Below are positions 18,757 to 26,605 of a stretch of 42,814 nucleotides of DNA, one piece after another (positions within the stretch are counted from its first letter, which is position 1; every line of letters starts with the position of its first letter). The position numbers and the translations under genes were made by a program. The stretch is from Phycisphaeraceae bacterium (GTDB taxonomy: Bacteria; Planctomycetota; Phycisphaerae; Phycisphaerales; Phycisphaeraceae), in NCBI GenBank assembly GCA_020850375.1, contig JADZET010000386.1, positions 1-42,814 of the forward strand, read 5' to 3'. A model generated the notes under the pieces. That model did no database searches. It had not been told where the DNA came from and saw only the letters and a list, made by a program, of their open reading frames with translations.

Positions 18757-18807
18757 CCCTCGACGATCGGGCTGACGAGCAAGGCTCGTCAATCCAGCCG
18801 TCGAGGG
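18757..18807 (+). terminator. Large two-stem inverted repeat after korB
   Basis: An outer perfect 9-base repeat, CCCTCGACG (18757-18765) with CGTCGAGGG (18799-18807), encloses a perfect 8-base stem, TGACGAGC and GCTCGTCA, with a 3-base AAG loop (18773-18791). It starts 30 bases after the korB stop and ends 29 bases before the next ATG. There is no long U tract, so it may be a factor-dependent terminator, an mRNA-stabilising 3-prime structure, or part of the next leader. Confidence 0.5.
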
Positions 18808-18836
18808 TTATGCTTTGCGTCCAGAAAGGATCTGAC

Positions 18837-19922
18837 ATGGCCAACTGGTTCACGAAGCTGCACGACGCGATGGACAGTCGTCAATTCGGGCCGATGACCC
18901 TCAACGCGTCGTCCGGCCGGCTGCTGGTGGCGCGGCATGGGGCGCGCATTCTCGCCTGCCAGATCGACGCGGCGGGCCAGGAGAATCTCTTCTGGCACCC
19001 CGCGGCGATGGAAGACCCCGCCTCCAAGGTCCTGACCGGCGGCGACCGCCTCTGGATCGGCCCGGAGATCGCCTACTTCTGGCCGAGTCTCGAGAAGGCC
19101 CGCGAGGATCCGGTCAGATGGGCTCGCGTCCCGACGGTGATGGATCCCGGCCAGTACACCCCGACGACGTCCGGCCTCGACCAGGTGAGCCTGCGGACCC
19201 AGATGACGCTCACCGACGTGCGCGTCAACAAGCGGATCAATCTTCAGGTGGATCGCCTGATCAGCCTGATCGGTTCGCCCGCCAACCTTCCGGGGGGGGT
19301 GAGCTGCCTCAGCTACGGGCTGACACACACGCTGAGCCTGGTCGAATCATCAGCCGAGGGGGTGAGCGACATCGGCGCGCTGGCCGGTGCGTGGACGCTG
19401 CTTCAGGTGCCGTCGACGGGCACGCTGGTCTGTCCGGTGACGCACAAGGCCGAGCCGCGCTGCTACTACGACCCCTTCGGCACGGTGCACGTGCAGAGCG
19501 ACGAGCGTCAGACGCGCTTCCTGATCGACGCCAACCGCCGGATCAAGATGGGCATCCCCGCCGAGGCGACGACGGGCCGGATGGGGTATTACCGCAGGCT
19601 CACTTCCCGGGGCGGGGGGATCTCGACGCTGATCGTGCGTGTGTTCTCGCCGCTTCCGGGCGAGCCTTATGTCGACATGCCGCGCGCCTGCGACGCGCTG
19701 CAACGGATCGGCGGGGACTGCCTGCAGGCCTACAACGACGACGGCAAGTACGGCGAATTCGGCGAGATGGAGCACCACGACCCGGCCGTGATCGTCGGCC
19801 AGGGGCCGCACAGCCGCAGCGCCACGAGCGTCACGCACGTCCTGGCCGGCCCGGACGACCTGGTGCGCCAGACGGGCAAGATGCTGTTGGGCGTCGAGCC
19901 GACCTTGATCGTCGCGCCGTAA
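18837..19922 (+). CDS. Unidentified beta-rich protein, possibly mutarotase-like
   Basis: I do not firmly recognise this 361-residue protein. It has no signal peptide or membrane segment. Its start GPMTLNASSGRLLVARHGAR, followed by short strands, the LFWHPAAMED stretch, GDRLWIGPEIAYFW, and the later FLIDANRRIKMGI and GGGISTLIVRVFSP, resemble the galactose-mutarotase-like beta-sandwich proteins often seen in Planctomycetota (DUF6786/DUF4380-like). No catalytic pair was resolved with certainty; HH at EMEHHDPAV is a candidate. AAAGGA six bases before the ATG supports this start rather than one at 18810. The small PspC gene follows 45 bases downstream, probably in the same transcript. Confidence 0.6.
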   Translation: MANWFTKLHDAMDSRQFGPMTLNASSGRLLVARHGARILACQIDAAGQENLFWHPAAMEDPASKVLTGGDRLWIGPEIAYFWPSLEKAREDPVRWARVPTVMDPGQYTPTTSGLDQVSLRTQMTLTDVRVNKRINLQVDRLISLIGSPANLPGGVSCLSYGLTHTLSLVESSAEGVSDIGALAGAWTLLQVPSTGTLVCPVTHKAEPRCYYDPFGTVHVQSDERQTRFLIDANRRIKMGIPAEATTGRMGYYRRLTSRGGGISTLIVRVFSPLPGEPYVDMPRACDALQRIGGDCLQAYNDDGKYGEFGEMEHHDPAVIVGQGPHSRSATSVTHVLAGPDDLVRQTGKMLLGVEPTLIVAP

Positions 19923-19967
19923 GACGTGCATCCCTCCTTCACCGCCCCGGCGCGAAAGGACCCGACC

Positions 19968-20171
19968 ATGAGCGACACACTCAAAAAACTCGCCCGCTCC
20001 AAGACCGACAAGATCCTCGGCGGCATCTGCGGCGGCTTGGGCGCGCACACCTCCATGCCCGCCTGGATGTGGCGGGTGATCTTTGTTGTCGGCGCTTTCC
20101 TCAGCGGCCTGGGTGTGATCGCTTACATCGTGATGTGGATCTTCATGCCGGTCGAGGGCGAACAGGGGTAG
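19968..20171 (+). CDS. Small PspC-domain membrane protein
   Basis: A 67-residue protein consisting of one PspC domain: KILGGICGGLGAHTSMPAWM followed by a hydrophobic segment (VIFVVGAFLSGLGVIAYIVM) and IFMPVEG. In enterobacteria PspC senses envelope stress, but stand-alone copies of this size are common and usually uncharacterised. The family commonly has AxYF after GGLG; here AHTSM replaces it. AAAGGA seven bases before the ATG supports the start; an upstream in-frame GTG at 19926 lacks this. Confidence 0.85.
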   Translation: MSDTLKKLARSKTDKILGGICGGLGAHTSMPAWMWRVIFVVGAFLSGLGVIAYIVMWIFMPVEGEQG

Positions 20172-20225
20172 AGCGATCCCCAGTCTTCTCTCGTGCCCTG
20201 CTGGTTCATGCCCAGTACCCACGAC

Positions 20226-20948
20226 TCACGGGCTCGGAAGCGGGGTCGTCTGCCCGCTCTCAAAGTCTCTCGCCCCGGTGACGCAATCCCGGATCATCTC
20301 CGCCACAGCCTCGGGCCGCAGCGTGCGATCCCGGGGAATGTCTTGCTCACTATAGATCTTGCGCAGCATGGGCGTCTCGATGGCCCCCGGGGCGATGGCC
20401 ACCGCGCGGATGCCGAACTCCGCTCCCTCCCGCCCGGCACACAGGGTGAACATGTTCACCCCCGCCTTCGCCGGCGCGTACATCGAGAATCCCGGGAAGG
20501 GGTCGAGGCTCGCAATCGACGACACGCTGACGATCAGCCCCTTCTTCTGCCGCCGGAAGACCGGCCACACCGCCGCCGTCAGCAGCACCAGCGACGTCAG
20601 GTTCACGTCGATCGTCGCCCGCCACTGTTCGGGGGTGATCTGGTCGATCGGGCCGTTGGGGGCGTAACCGGCCACGTGGGCCAGCACGTCGACGCGCCCG
20701 AAGTGTTTCAGGCACGCCTCGACCACGGCAGGCGCGGTGTTCGGCTGCGAAAGGTCGGCGGTGAAGGTCTCGACGTGAACGTTGCGGGAGTTGGCCTCCC
20801 CGACCGCGTCGGCGGCGGCTTGCAGCTTCCGGGGGTCACGGCTGGTCAGGAGCAGGTCGCAGCCGGCGTGGGCCAGGGCCAGCGCGGCGGCCTGTCCGAC
20901 GCCGCCGCCGGCGCCGGTGAGGATGACGACGGTAGGGGAGGTGGGCAT
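20226..20948 (-). CDS. Short-chain dehydrogenase/reductase (SDR)
   Basis: A classical SDR of 240 residues. The NAD(P)-binding glycine motif is TGAGGGVGQA (from residue 11), followed by the LTSRDPRKL segment that suggests NADP preference, DVLAHVAGYAP in place of NNAG, the catalytic Ser in VSVSSIASL, Tyr and Lys in YAPAKAG, and PGAIETPM. The substrate cannot be inferred; it belongs to a large family with 3-oxoacyl-ACP reductase-like members. AGGA nine bases before the ATG fits. It diverges from the M50 protease gene. Confidence 0.9.
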   Translation of the reverse strand: MPTSPTVVILTGAGGGVGQAAALALAHAGCDLLLTSRDPRKLQAAADAVGEANSRNVHVETFTADLSQPNTAPAVVEACLKHFGRVDVLAHVAGYAPNGPIDQITPEQWRATIDVNLTSLVLLTAAVWPVFRRQKKGLIVSVSSIASLDPFPGFSMYAPAKAGVNMFTLCAGREGAEFGIRAVAIAPGAIETPMLRKIYSEQDIPRDRTLRPEAVAEMIRDCVTGARDFESGQTTPLPSP

Positions 20949-21000
20949 GGCGACAGGTCCTGCGTGAGAAAGTGCGTGTGAATGTTTCGGATCACTCCTG

Positions 21001-21006
21001 ATCGTA
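21001..21006 (-). promoter_or_regulatory. Candidate -10 of the SDR gene
   Basis: The minus strand reads TACGAT, 52 bases before the SDR ATG. The -35 region is poor. It lies back to back with the M50 gene -10. Confidence 0.3.
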
Positions 21007-21027
21007 ACACGTCAGCACGAACGAGCC

Positions 21028-21033
21028 TATACT
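21028..21033 (+). promoter_or_regulatory. -10 element of the M50 protease gene, probably leaderless
   Basis: TATACT ends seven bases before the ATG at 21041, with no Shine-Dalgarno in between (TTCGGAC). Confidence 0.5.
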
Positions 21034-21040
21034 TTCGGAC

Positions 21041-21817
21041 ATGATGCCAGGACCGAACGGATCGCTGCGGCTGTTTCGCGCCTTCGGGGTCGAGGTGTTC
21101 GTCCACTGGTCGTGGTTCCTGGCGGTGGCCTTCTTTGTTCAGGCCCGGCCGCAGGGCATCAGCGCCATCGGCGAGCTCGGGGTGCTCATCAGCGTCTTCG
21201 CCATTGTGCTGCTGCACGAGTTCGGCCATGCGCTGGCCTGCCGGTCGGTGGGGGGCGTGGCCAACCGGATCGTGCTCTGGCCGCTCGGCGGCGTGGCCTA
21301 CGTGCAGCCGCCGGCCCGGCCCGGGGCGCTGCTCTGGTCGATCGTCGCCGGCCCGCTGGTCAACGTCGTGCTCGTGCCGGTGCTGTTCGGCCTGGTGGTG
21401 TGGGTCCAGGCGCTCACCCCTGACGACCCGCGCATCGACACGCTGGTGGACATGCTCGTCCTGCTGCTGAACATCAATATCGTGCTCTTGGTCTTCAACA
21501 TGCTGCCGATCTACCCGCTCGACGGCGGGCAGACGCTCCAGGCGATCCTCTGGTTCTTCGTCGGCCGGGCGAAGTCGCTGCGGATCACGGCGGTGATGGG
21601 GATGGCCTTCGGCGTCGCCGCGGGCGTGGCGCTCTTGATCTGGAGCACGGATTATTGGCTCATGATCCTGTCGCTGTTCGTGGTCTGGCGATCGTGGCAA
21701 GGGCTCCTGATGGCGCGGATGCTGGCCCAGGCTCAGGAAATGGGCATCGAGATCGAAGAGCCGGTGCGGAAGAACGTTAACGTGCGTCGCGAGCCGTGGG
21801 AGGGCGGGGGGATCTAG
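21041..21817 (+). CDS. M50-family membrane metalloprotease (site-2 protease-like)
   Basis: An intramembrane zinc protease of the rhomboid-independent S2P type. HEFGH at residues 59-63 lies in a hydrophobic helix (VFAIVLLHEFGHALACR), and the third zinc ligand is the Asp of IYPLDGGQ in a later helix. There are about five membrane segments. At 258 residues it lacks PDZ and CBS domains, so it is a minimal form. Family members cleave anti-sigma factors or other membrane proteins; the target here is unknown. The stop overlaps that of mqnE on the other strand within CTAG. Confidence 0.9.
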   Translation: MMPGPNGSLRLFRAFGVEVFVHWSWFLAVAFFVQARPQGISAIGELGVLISVFAIVLLHEFGHALACRSVGGVANRIVLWPLGGVAYVQPPARPGALLWSIVAGPLVNVVLVPVLFGLVVWVQALTPDDPRIDTLVDMLVLLLNINIVLLVFNMLPIYPLDGGQTLQAILWFFVGRAKSLRITAVMGMAFGVAAGVALLIWSTDYWLMILSLFVVWRSWQGLLMARMLAQAQEMGIEIEEPVRKNVNVRREPWEGGGI

Positions 21818-22968
21818 GCGCTACGGACGGCGACTTCCTCGGCCACGTGCCAGTCCGCGCCGTCGCGGATCACCGGCCGATAGAGCGTGTCGCGCTCGAC
21901 GGGCTCGTAGCCGGCCTCGACGATCGCCTGGCGGAGCTGCCGCACCCCCACCTCCTGGTGCGTGTCCGTCCCGCCGACCTTGGTGATGTCGTACCAGACG
22001 ACCGTGCCGTCGAGATCGTCCACGCCGTGGTCCAGGGCAAGTTGACTCAGCGGCAGCGTCTGCATGATCCAGAAGGCCTTGACGTGCGGGAAATTGTCCA
22101 GCATCAGCCGGCTGACGGCGAGCATTCTCAGGTCATCGAGCCCGCTCGGCCCCGCCAGGTGCTCGAGTTCCGAGTCATCCGGCACGAACGGCAGCGGGAT
22201 CACCGTCTGGAACCGCCCCGGCAGACCCGACTCTAGCGCCCGGTCCTGCGCCTCACGAAGCATCAGAAAATGACGGACACGATCCTCGACCGACTCGATG
22301 TGCCCGTAGAGGATCGTCGCGTTGCTCATCAGCCCCAGTCGGTGGGCCGTCTCGTGCACGGCCAACCAGGCGTCGCTGCGGATCTTGCCCTTGAACGCCT
22401 CGTCGTGCACCCGGTCGTCGAAGACCTCGGCGCCGCCCCCCGGAAGTGAGCCCAGACCGGCCTCCTTGAGCTCCGTCAGCACCACGTCGAGCTGGCGCGG
22501 CCGCTTGGAGATGCGGGCGAGGTGCACGATCTCTACGGCGGTGAAGGCCTTGATGTGCAGCTTCGGCGCGACCTGCCGGATGGCCCCGAGCATGTCGGTG
22601 TAGTAAGAGAACGGCGCAAACGGATGCAATCCGCCGACGATGTGGATCTCCGTCGCCCCGGCCGCCGCGGCCTGACGGGCCCTTTCGGCGATCTGATCGA
22701 CGGAGTACTCGTAGAGCCCGTCCTGGCCGGTCTTGCGATAGAAGGAGCAGAACTTGCAGCTTAAGGCACAGAGGTTGGTGTAGTTGACGTGCTGGTTGAT
22801 GTTGTAATACGCACGTCGGCCGTGCAGCCGTGTGCGGACATGATGGGCCAACTGCCCGATCGTCCAGACGTCTCGGCTGCGCATCAGCGTCATGCCGTCG
22901 CCGAACGTCAGCCGTTCGCCGGCGAGCACCTTCTCTTGAATCGTCCCAAGCGTCTCGTCCATCGCCAT
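21814..22968 (-). CDS. mqnE: Aminofutalosine synthase MqnE (radical SAM)
   Basis: MqnE joins the enolpyruvyl group of 3-[(1-carboxyvinyl)oxy]benzoate to SAM-derived adenosine to give aminofutalosine in the futalosine route to menaquinone. The radical SAM cluster motif is CALSCKFC after QHVNYTNL. Other family marks are EIHIVGGLHP, LPGGGAEVFDDRVHDE, GKIRSDAWL, SNATILYGHIES and VIPLPFVPDDSELEH. The FDDRV and SNATILYG details favour MqnE over the related MqnC. The start at 22968 has GGAGAT nine bases upstream; the frame is open to 23004 without such a site, giving 384 residues. No other menaquinone gene lies in the window. Confidence 0.88.
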   Translation of the reverse strand: MAMDETLGTIQEKVLAGERLTFGDGMTLMRSRDVWTIGQLAHHVRTRLHGRRAYYNINQHVNYTNLCALSCKFCSFYRKTGQDGLYEYSVDQIAERARQAAAAGATEIHIVGGLHPFAPFSYYTDMLGAIRQVAPKLHIKAFTAVEIVHLARISKRPRQLDVVLTELKEAGLGSLPGGGAEVFDDRVHDEAFKGKIRSDAWLAVHETAHRLGLMSNATILYGHIESVEDRVRHFLMLREAQDRALESGLPGRFQTVIPLPFVPDDSELEHLAGPSGLDDLRMLAVSRLMLDNFPHVKAFWIMQTLPLSQLALDHGVDDLDGTVVWYDITKVGGTDTHQEVGVRQLRQAIVEAGYEPVERDTLYRPVIRDGADWHVAEEVAVRSA

Positions 22969-23018
22969 CACGCTCAATCTCCGGCCAAGCGCCCCATGTC
23001 TCAATCCCCAGACCCTCG

Positions 23019-23024
23019 ATCATA
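23019..23024 (-). promoter_or_regulatory. Candidate -10 of mqnE
   Basis: The minus strand reads TATGAT, about 50 bases before the mqnE ATG. Divergent from the acpS promoter, whose -35 lies 17 bases behind it. Confidence 0.35.
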
Positions 23025-23041
23025 GACGCTCTGAGCCAGCC

Positions 23042-23070
23042 TTGACAGCCGGGACGCTTGCCCGGACCAT
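23042..23070 (+). promoter_or_regulatory. acpS promoter, leaderless type
   Basis: A perfect TTGACA (23042-23047), 17 bases, then GACCAT (23065-23070), which keeps the key A, A and T of the -10 consensus. The ATG at 23078 follows after seven bases with no Shine-Dalgarno. Confidence 0.6.
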
Positions 23071-23077
23071 CCTGCCC

Positions 23078-23467
23078 ATGCGCATCATCGGTCACGGCAT
23101 CGACATCGTGGAGACCGCCCGTGTGGGCCGGCTGGTCGAAGAGCACGGCGAGCGCTTCCTCAAGCGTTGCTTTACGGAGAACGAGCTGGCCTACGCCGTG
23201 GACAACCCCGTCCGCCGCACCGAGCACCTCTCCGGTCGCTTCGCCGCCAAGGAGTCGGTCCTCAAGGCCCTGGGCACGGGCCTGTCGGGCGGGATCAGCT
23301 GGAACAACATCGACGTGGTGCGCCTGCCGTCCGGCGCCCCGGAAGTGCACTTAAGCGGCCGCGCCGCCGAGGTCGCCGCCAAGCTGGGCATCACCGGTTG
23401 GCTCATCACCATCAGCCACACCCGCTCGCACGCGACAGCCAGCACGATCGCCGTGGGCGAGAGCTGA
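23078..23467 (+). CDS. acpS: Holo-[acyl-carrier-protein] synthase
   Basis: AcpS transfers 4-phosphopantetheine from CoA to a Ser of acyl carrier protein. The 129-residue product has IGHGIDIVETARVGRL with the Mg-binding Asp in GIDIV, ENELAYA, GRFAAKESVLKALGTG with the second Mg ligand Glu, and LITISHTRSHATA. The length is standard. An in-frame TTG at 23042 would be the first bases of the -35 TTGACA, so the ATG at 23078 is preferred. It is followed by the GNAT gene, 39 bases downstream, which appears to have its own promoter. Confidence 0.94.
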   Translation: MRIIGHGIDIVETARVGRLVEEHGERFLKRCFTENELAYAVDNPVRRTEHLSGRFAAKESVLKALGTGLSGGISWNNIDVVRLPSGAPEVHLSGRAAEVAAKLGITGWLITISHTRSHATASTIAVGES

Positions 23468-23482
23468 GCGGCGCCACGGACT

Positions 23483-23493
23483 CTTCCGGGGGG
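23483..23493 (+). repeat. Dispersed word CTTCCGGGGGG (example copy)
   Basis: One of eight exact copies in the window, here lying directly upstream of the GNAT -10 box. The others are at 7880-7890 and 19287-19297 on plus, and 10353-10363, 11267-11277, 22436-22446, 28894-28904 and 31003-31013 on minus. Three copies lacking the last G are at 12932, 15555 and 20826. The function is unknown. Confidence 0.6.
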
Positions 23494-23494
23494 C

Positions 23495-23500
23495 TATCAT
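23495..23500 (+). promoter_or_regulatory. -10 element of the GNAT gene, probably leaderless
   Basis: TATCAT ends six bases before the ATG at 23507; CCGGGC between them is no ribosome site. No -35 consensus is visible. Confidence 0.4.
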
Positions 23501-23506
23501 CCGGGC

Positions 23507-24118
23507 ATGGGACACAATCCTGACGAGCCCGCCGGTTTCGTGGATCGTCTGGCCAACGGGCTGCGGGTCCTCTATCGCCCCATCCGCCCGGACGACAAGC
23601 AGCGCATCGTCGACGGCATCGCCCGCCTCTCGCCGCAGTCGCGTTACCTGCGTTTCTTCTCCCCCTTGACCACGCCCAGCCCCGACATGCTCAAGGCCTG
23701 GACCGAGGTGGACCAGCAGCGTCACCTGGCCTGGTGTGCCGTCGAGGCGGATGATCCCGCCCAGCCCGGCGTCGGCATCGCCCGCCTCGTCCGCCAGGAT
23801 CAGGACCCCTCGGCTGCCGAGCTGGCCATCGCCGTCGTCGATGGCTGTCAGCATCGGGGCGTGGGCTCGACCCTCCTGGCCATCCTCGCCCTCAAGGCCG
23901 AGCGGGCCGACATCCGCACCATCGTCGCCTACATGCTCGCGCAGAACGAGGCCGCCCTACGCTGGTTCCGCAGGCTCGGCGCCGCCGTGACGTTCAAGGG
24001 CGATTGTTACGAGGGGCGTGTCCGCGTGTCCGACCTGCTGCAACCGCCCGTCTCCGCCGGCGTGGGGCTGCAAACGTTCGCCAACCTGGCTCATCTCGTA
24101 CGGGCCCGACTTGCTTAA
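23507..24118 (+). CDS. GNAT-family N-acetyltransferase
   Basis: A 203-residue acyl-CoA-dependent acetyltransferase. After an N-terminal strand-helix part (LRVLYRPIRPDDKQRIVDGI) and SPQSRYLRFF, the acetyl-CoA pyrophosphate loop is seen in DGCQHRGVGSTLLAIL (the Q/RxxGxG/A signature), followed by MLAQNEAALRWFRRLGA, the usual motif B. The SRYLRFF pattern is like that of the small GNAT modules attached to acetyl-CoA synthetase-type proteins or protein-lysine acetyltransferases, but here it stands alone. The substrate is unknown. Its stop overlaps the convergent TauE/SafE gene within TTAA. Confidence 0.85.
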   Translation: MGHNPDEPAGFVDRLANGLRVLYRPIRPDDKQRIVDGIARLSPQSRYLRFFSPLTTPSPDMLKAWTEVDQQRHLAWCAVEADDPAQPGVGIARLVRQDQDPSAAELAIAVVDGCQHRGVGSTLLAILALKAERADIRTIVAYMLAQNEAALRWFRRLGAAVTFKGDCYEGRVRVSDLLQPPVSAGVGLQTFANLAHLVRARLA

Positions 24119-24882
24119 CCCATCCCCGCCCACCGGAGGAACGGCGCCGCGATCGAGCTCAGGGCGATGACCACCAGCAGCAGCGTCGCCGCCAGGCGCA
24201 ACGTCTTGCGTGAGAGCTTGTCCCCCAGCCTCGCCCCGAGCGTGGCCGCCAGCAGCACCACCGGCGTCATGGCCAGACCCAGCGGGATCATCATGGCCGT
24301 CGGCTTGCCGAACTTGATCGCCAGCATCGCCAGGTTGATCGGCATCAGCTCCAGGAACACCGCCCAGATGAACGCCCGGGCCGTCCTTGCCGGCCAGTCG
24401 TGCGCCATCACCCACAGCACGATCGGCGGTCCCCCCATGCCCACCAGGCCCGTGACCAGCCCCGACGACGCGCCCGCCGCCGCCGTCCAGCCCCAGGGCA
24501 CCGACGGGCGTGGCTTGACGCGCAACCCCGTCTGCATCGCCAACGCCACCAGCACCGCCAATCCCACCACGGCCTTGATCTGGTCCTTGGGCACGGCCGC
24601 CAGCAGCGTCAGGAGCCAGATTCCCACCGGAAGGAACGCCAGGCGAAGCAGGAACAGCGGCAGCGTCTTGGCCCACGGCACCTCACGCCAACCGCCCTGG
24701 AGGTTCCAGATCGTCTGCACCACCATCGTCGTCAGCGTCACCGCGATCGCCTGGGGCAGGCTCAGTCCCGCCAAGACCATGATCGGCACCGCAAACAGCG
24801 CGCATCCGAACCCTACCGCGCTCTGAATGACGCAGCCCAGCGCAATCGCACAGACAACTAAAAACCAGGCCCAAGGCTCCAC
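24115..24882 (-). CDS. TauE/SafE-family membrane permease
   Basis: A 255-residue inner-membrane protein with about eight hydrophobic segments. The family signature is visible in the repeated halves: CVIQSAVGFGCALFAVPIMV near the N-terminus and SSGLVTGLVGMGGPPIVLWV in the second half. Characterised relatives export sulfite, sulfoacetate or similar organosulfur anions. The local context gives no substrate. The start is GTG at 24882; the divergent gene is icd. Convergent with the GNAT gene. Confidence 0.88.
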   Translation of the reverse strand: MEPWAWFLVVCAIALGCVIQSAVGFGCALFAVPIMVLAGLSLPQAIAVTLTTMVVQTIWNLQGGWREVPWAKTLPLFLLRLAFLPVGIWLLTLLAAVPKDQIKAVVGLAVLVALAMQTGLRVKPRPSVPWGWTAAAGASSGLVTGLVGMGGPPIVLWVMAHDWPARTARAFIWAVFLELMPINLAMLAIKFGKPTAMMIPLGLAMTPVVLLAATLGARLGDKLSRKTLRLAATLLLVVIALSSIAAPFLRWAGMG

Positions 24883-24997
24883 GAGCGGTTCCGTCGCGTG
24901 TGAACAGGGGGGCGTGAGGCGGCCAGACTACAGGGTTAAAGACAGCCCCGCCAGTCATGATGGGCGTCTGAGGCGAGACGTCTGGCCGAGCAAACGT

Positions 24998-25003
24998 TAC
25001 GAT
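24998..25003 (+). promoter_or_regulatory. Candidate -10 of icd
   Basis: TACGAT, 64 bases before the icd ATG. No matching -35 is seen. Confidence 0.3.
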
Positions 25004-25067
25004 AGCCGCCTGTTCCCGGCCCGATCATCGGCCTCGTTTCTCGTCTGTTCTCAGCCAAGGAGTCAGC

Positions 25068-26576
25068 ATGACCACCGCCGCCCGCCCGGCCAGCAACGCC
25101 AATTCCACTTCCAGCCACAAGCCCGTGCCCATCACCGTGGCCCACGGCGACGGCATCGGCCCGGAGATCATGAAGGCCACGCTGACCATGCTCCAGGCCG
25201 CCGGCGCCAGGCTAGCCATCGAGACCATCGAGATCGGCGAGAAGGTCTACCAGCGCGGCGTGACCATCGGCATCGAGCCCTCGGCCTGGGCGTCGCTCCG
25301 CCGGACGCGCGTCTTCCTCAAGGCCCCCATCACCACCCCCCAGGGCGGCGGGTTCAAGAGCCTCAACGTCACCACCCGCAAGACCCTCGGCCTCTACGCC
25401 AACGTCCGCCCCTGCGTCGCCTATCACCCCTTCGTCGACACCCTGCACCCGGGCATGGACGTGGTGGTTGTCCGCGAGAACGAGGAGGACACCTACGCCG
25501 GCATCGAGCACCAGCAGACCCGCGAGGTCACCCAGTGCCTCAAACTCATCAGCCGCCCCGGCAGCGAGAAGATCGTCCGCTACGCCTTCGAATACGCACG
25601 CACGAATAACCGCAAGAAGGTCACCTGCTTCACCAAAGACAACATCATGAAGCTCACCGACGGCCTGTTCCACAAGGTCTTCGATGAGATCAGCCAGGAA
25701 TACCCCGACATCGAGAAGGAGCACTGGATCGTCGACATCGGCGCCGCCAAGCTCGCCGACCAGCCCGAGGTCTTCGACGTCATCGTCATGCCCAACCTCT
25801 ACGGCGACATCCTCTCGGACGTCGCCGCCCAGATCGCCGGCAGCGTCGGTATGGCCGGCTCAGCCAACCTCGGCGTCGGCTGCGCCATGTTCGAGGCCAT
25901 CCACGGTTCGGCCCCGCGCCGCGCCGGCCAGAACCTCGCCAACCCCTCGGGCCTGCTCAACGGCGCCATCATGATGCTCGTGCACATCGACCAGGCCGAC
26001 GTCGCCGAGCGTCTGCACAACGCCTGGCTCAAGACCATCGAGGACGGCGTGCACACCTACGACATCTTCAAAGAGGGCGTCAGCACCCAGAAGGTCGGGA
26101 CGCAGGAATTCGCCGCCGCCGTCGTCGCCCGCCTTGGCCAGGAGCCCGCCACCCTCAAGCCCGTCCGCTACAGGGCCGGCGGCGCCGCGGCGCTGACGGG
26201 CAAGACCTCCACGCCTTCCCGCTCCGTCAAGCAGACCCTCGGTGTCGACGTCTTCCTTGACTGGGAGGAGGACAACCGCAACCCCGACGCCTTGGCCAAG
26301 AGGCTCACCGCCGCCGCCGCGGGCACGGGCCTCAAGCTCGGCATGGTCACCAACCGCGGCGTGAAGGTCTGGCCCGACGGCTTCCCCGAGACCTTCTGCT
26401 CCGACCACTGGCGATGCCGCTACGCCTCCGACGCCGGCGACGACAAACCCATCACCCACACCCAGATCACCGCGCTGCTGACGGGCTTGGCCAACCAGAA
26501 GCTCGACTTCATCAAGACTGAAAACCTCTGCGCCTTCGATGGTCAGCGGACGTATTCCACCGGCCAGGGCGAGTGA
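25068..26576 (+). CDS. icd: Isocitrate dehydrogenase, Thermus-like long form
   Basis: Oxidatively decarboxylates isocitrate to 2-oxoglutarate in the TCA cycle, the substrate for KorAB encoded 7 kb away. The 502-residue protein has PITVAHGDGIGPEIM, the substrate-binding block FKSLNVTTRKTLGLYANVRP, VRENEEDTYAGIEH, the Lys/Tyr-containing NNRKKVTCFTKDNIMKLTDG, VMPNLYGDILSDVAAQIAGS and FEAIHGSAPRRAGQNLANPS. After about residue 340 it carries a C-terminal extension of roughly 150 residues (LDWEEDNRNPDALAKRL, CRYASDAGDD) like the long Thermus-type enzymes. NADP is the likely cofactor, by family. AAGGAG about seven bases before the ATG supports the start. Confidence 0.93.
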   Translation: MTTAARPASNANSTSSHKPVPITVAHGDGIGPEIMKATLTMLQAAGARLAIETIEIGEKVYQRGVTIGIEPSAWASLRRTRVFLKAPITTPQGGGFKSLNVTTRKTLGLYANVRPCVAYHPFVDTLHPGMDVVVVRENEEDTYAGIEHQQTREVTQCLKLISRPGSEKIVRYAFEYARTNNRKKVTCFTKDNIMKLTDGLFHKVFDEISQEYPDIEKEHWIVDIGAAKLADQPEVFDVIVMPNLYGDILSDVAAQIAGSVGMAGSANLGVGCAMFEAIHGSAPRRAGQNLANPSGLLNGAIMMLVHIDQADVAERLHNAWLKTIEDGVHTYDIFKEGVSTQKVGTQEFAAAVVARLGQEPATLKPVRYRAGGAAALTGKTSTPSRSVKQTLGVDVFLDWEEDNRNPDALAKRLTAAAAGTGLKLGMVTNRGVKVWPDGFPETFCSDHWRCRYASDAGDDKPITHTQITALLTGLANQKLDFIKTENLCAFDGQRTYSTGQGE

Positions 26577-26605
26577 GACCACCACGCGTAACGGGGATGG
26601 GACGC

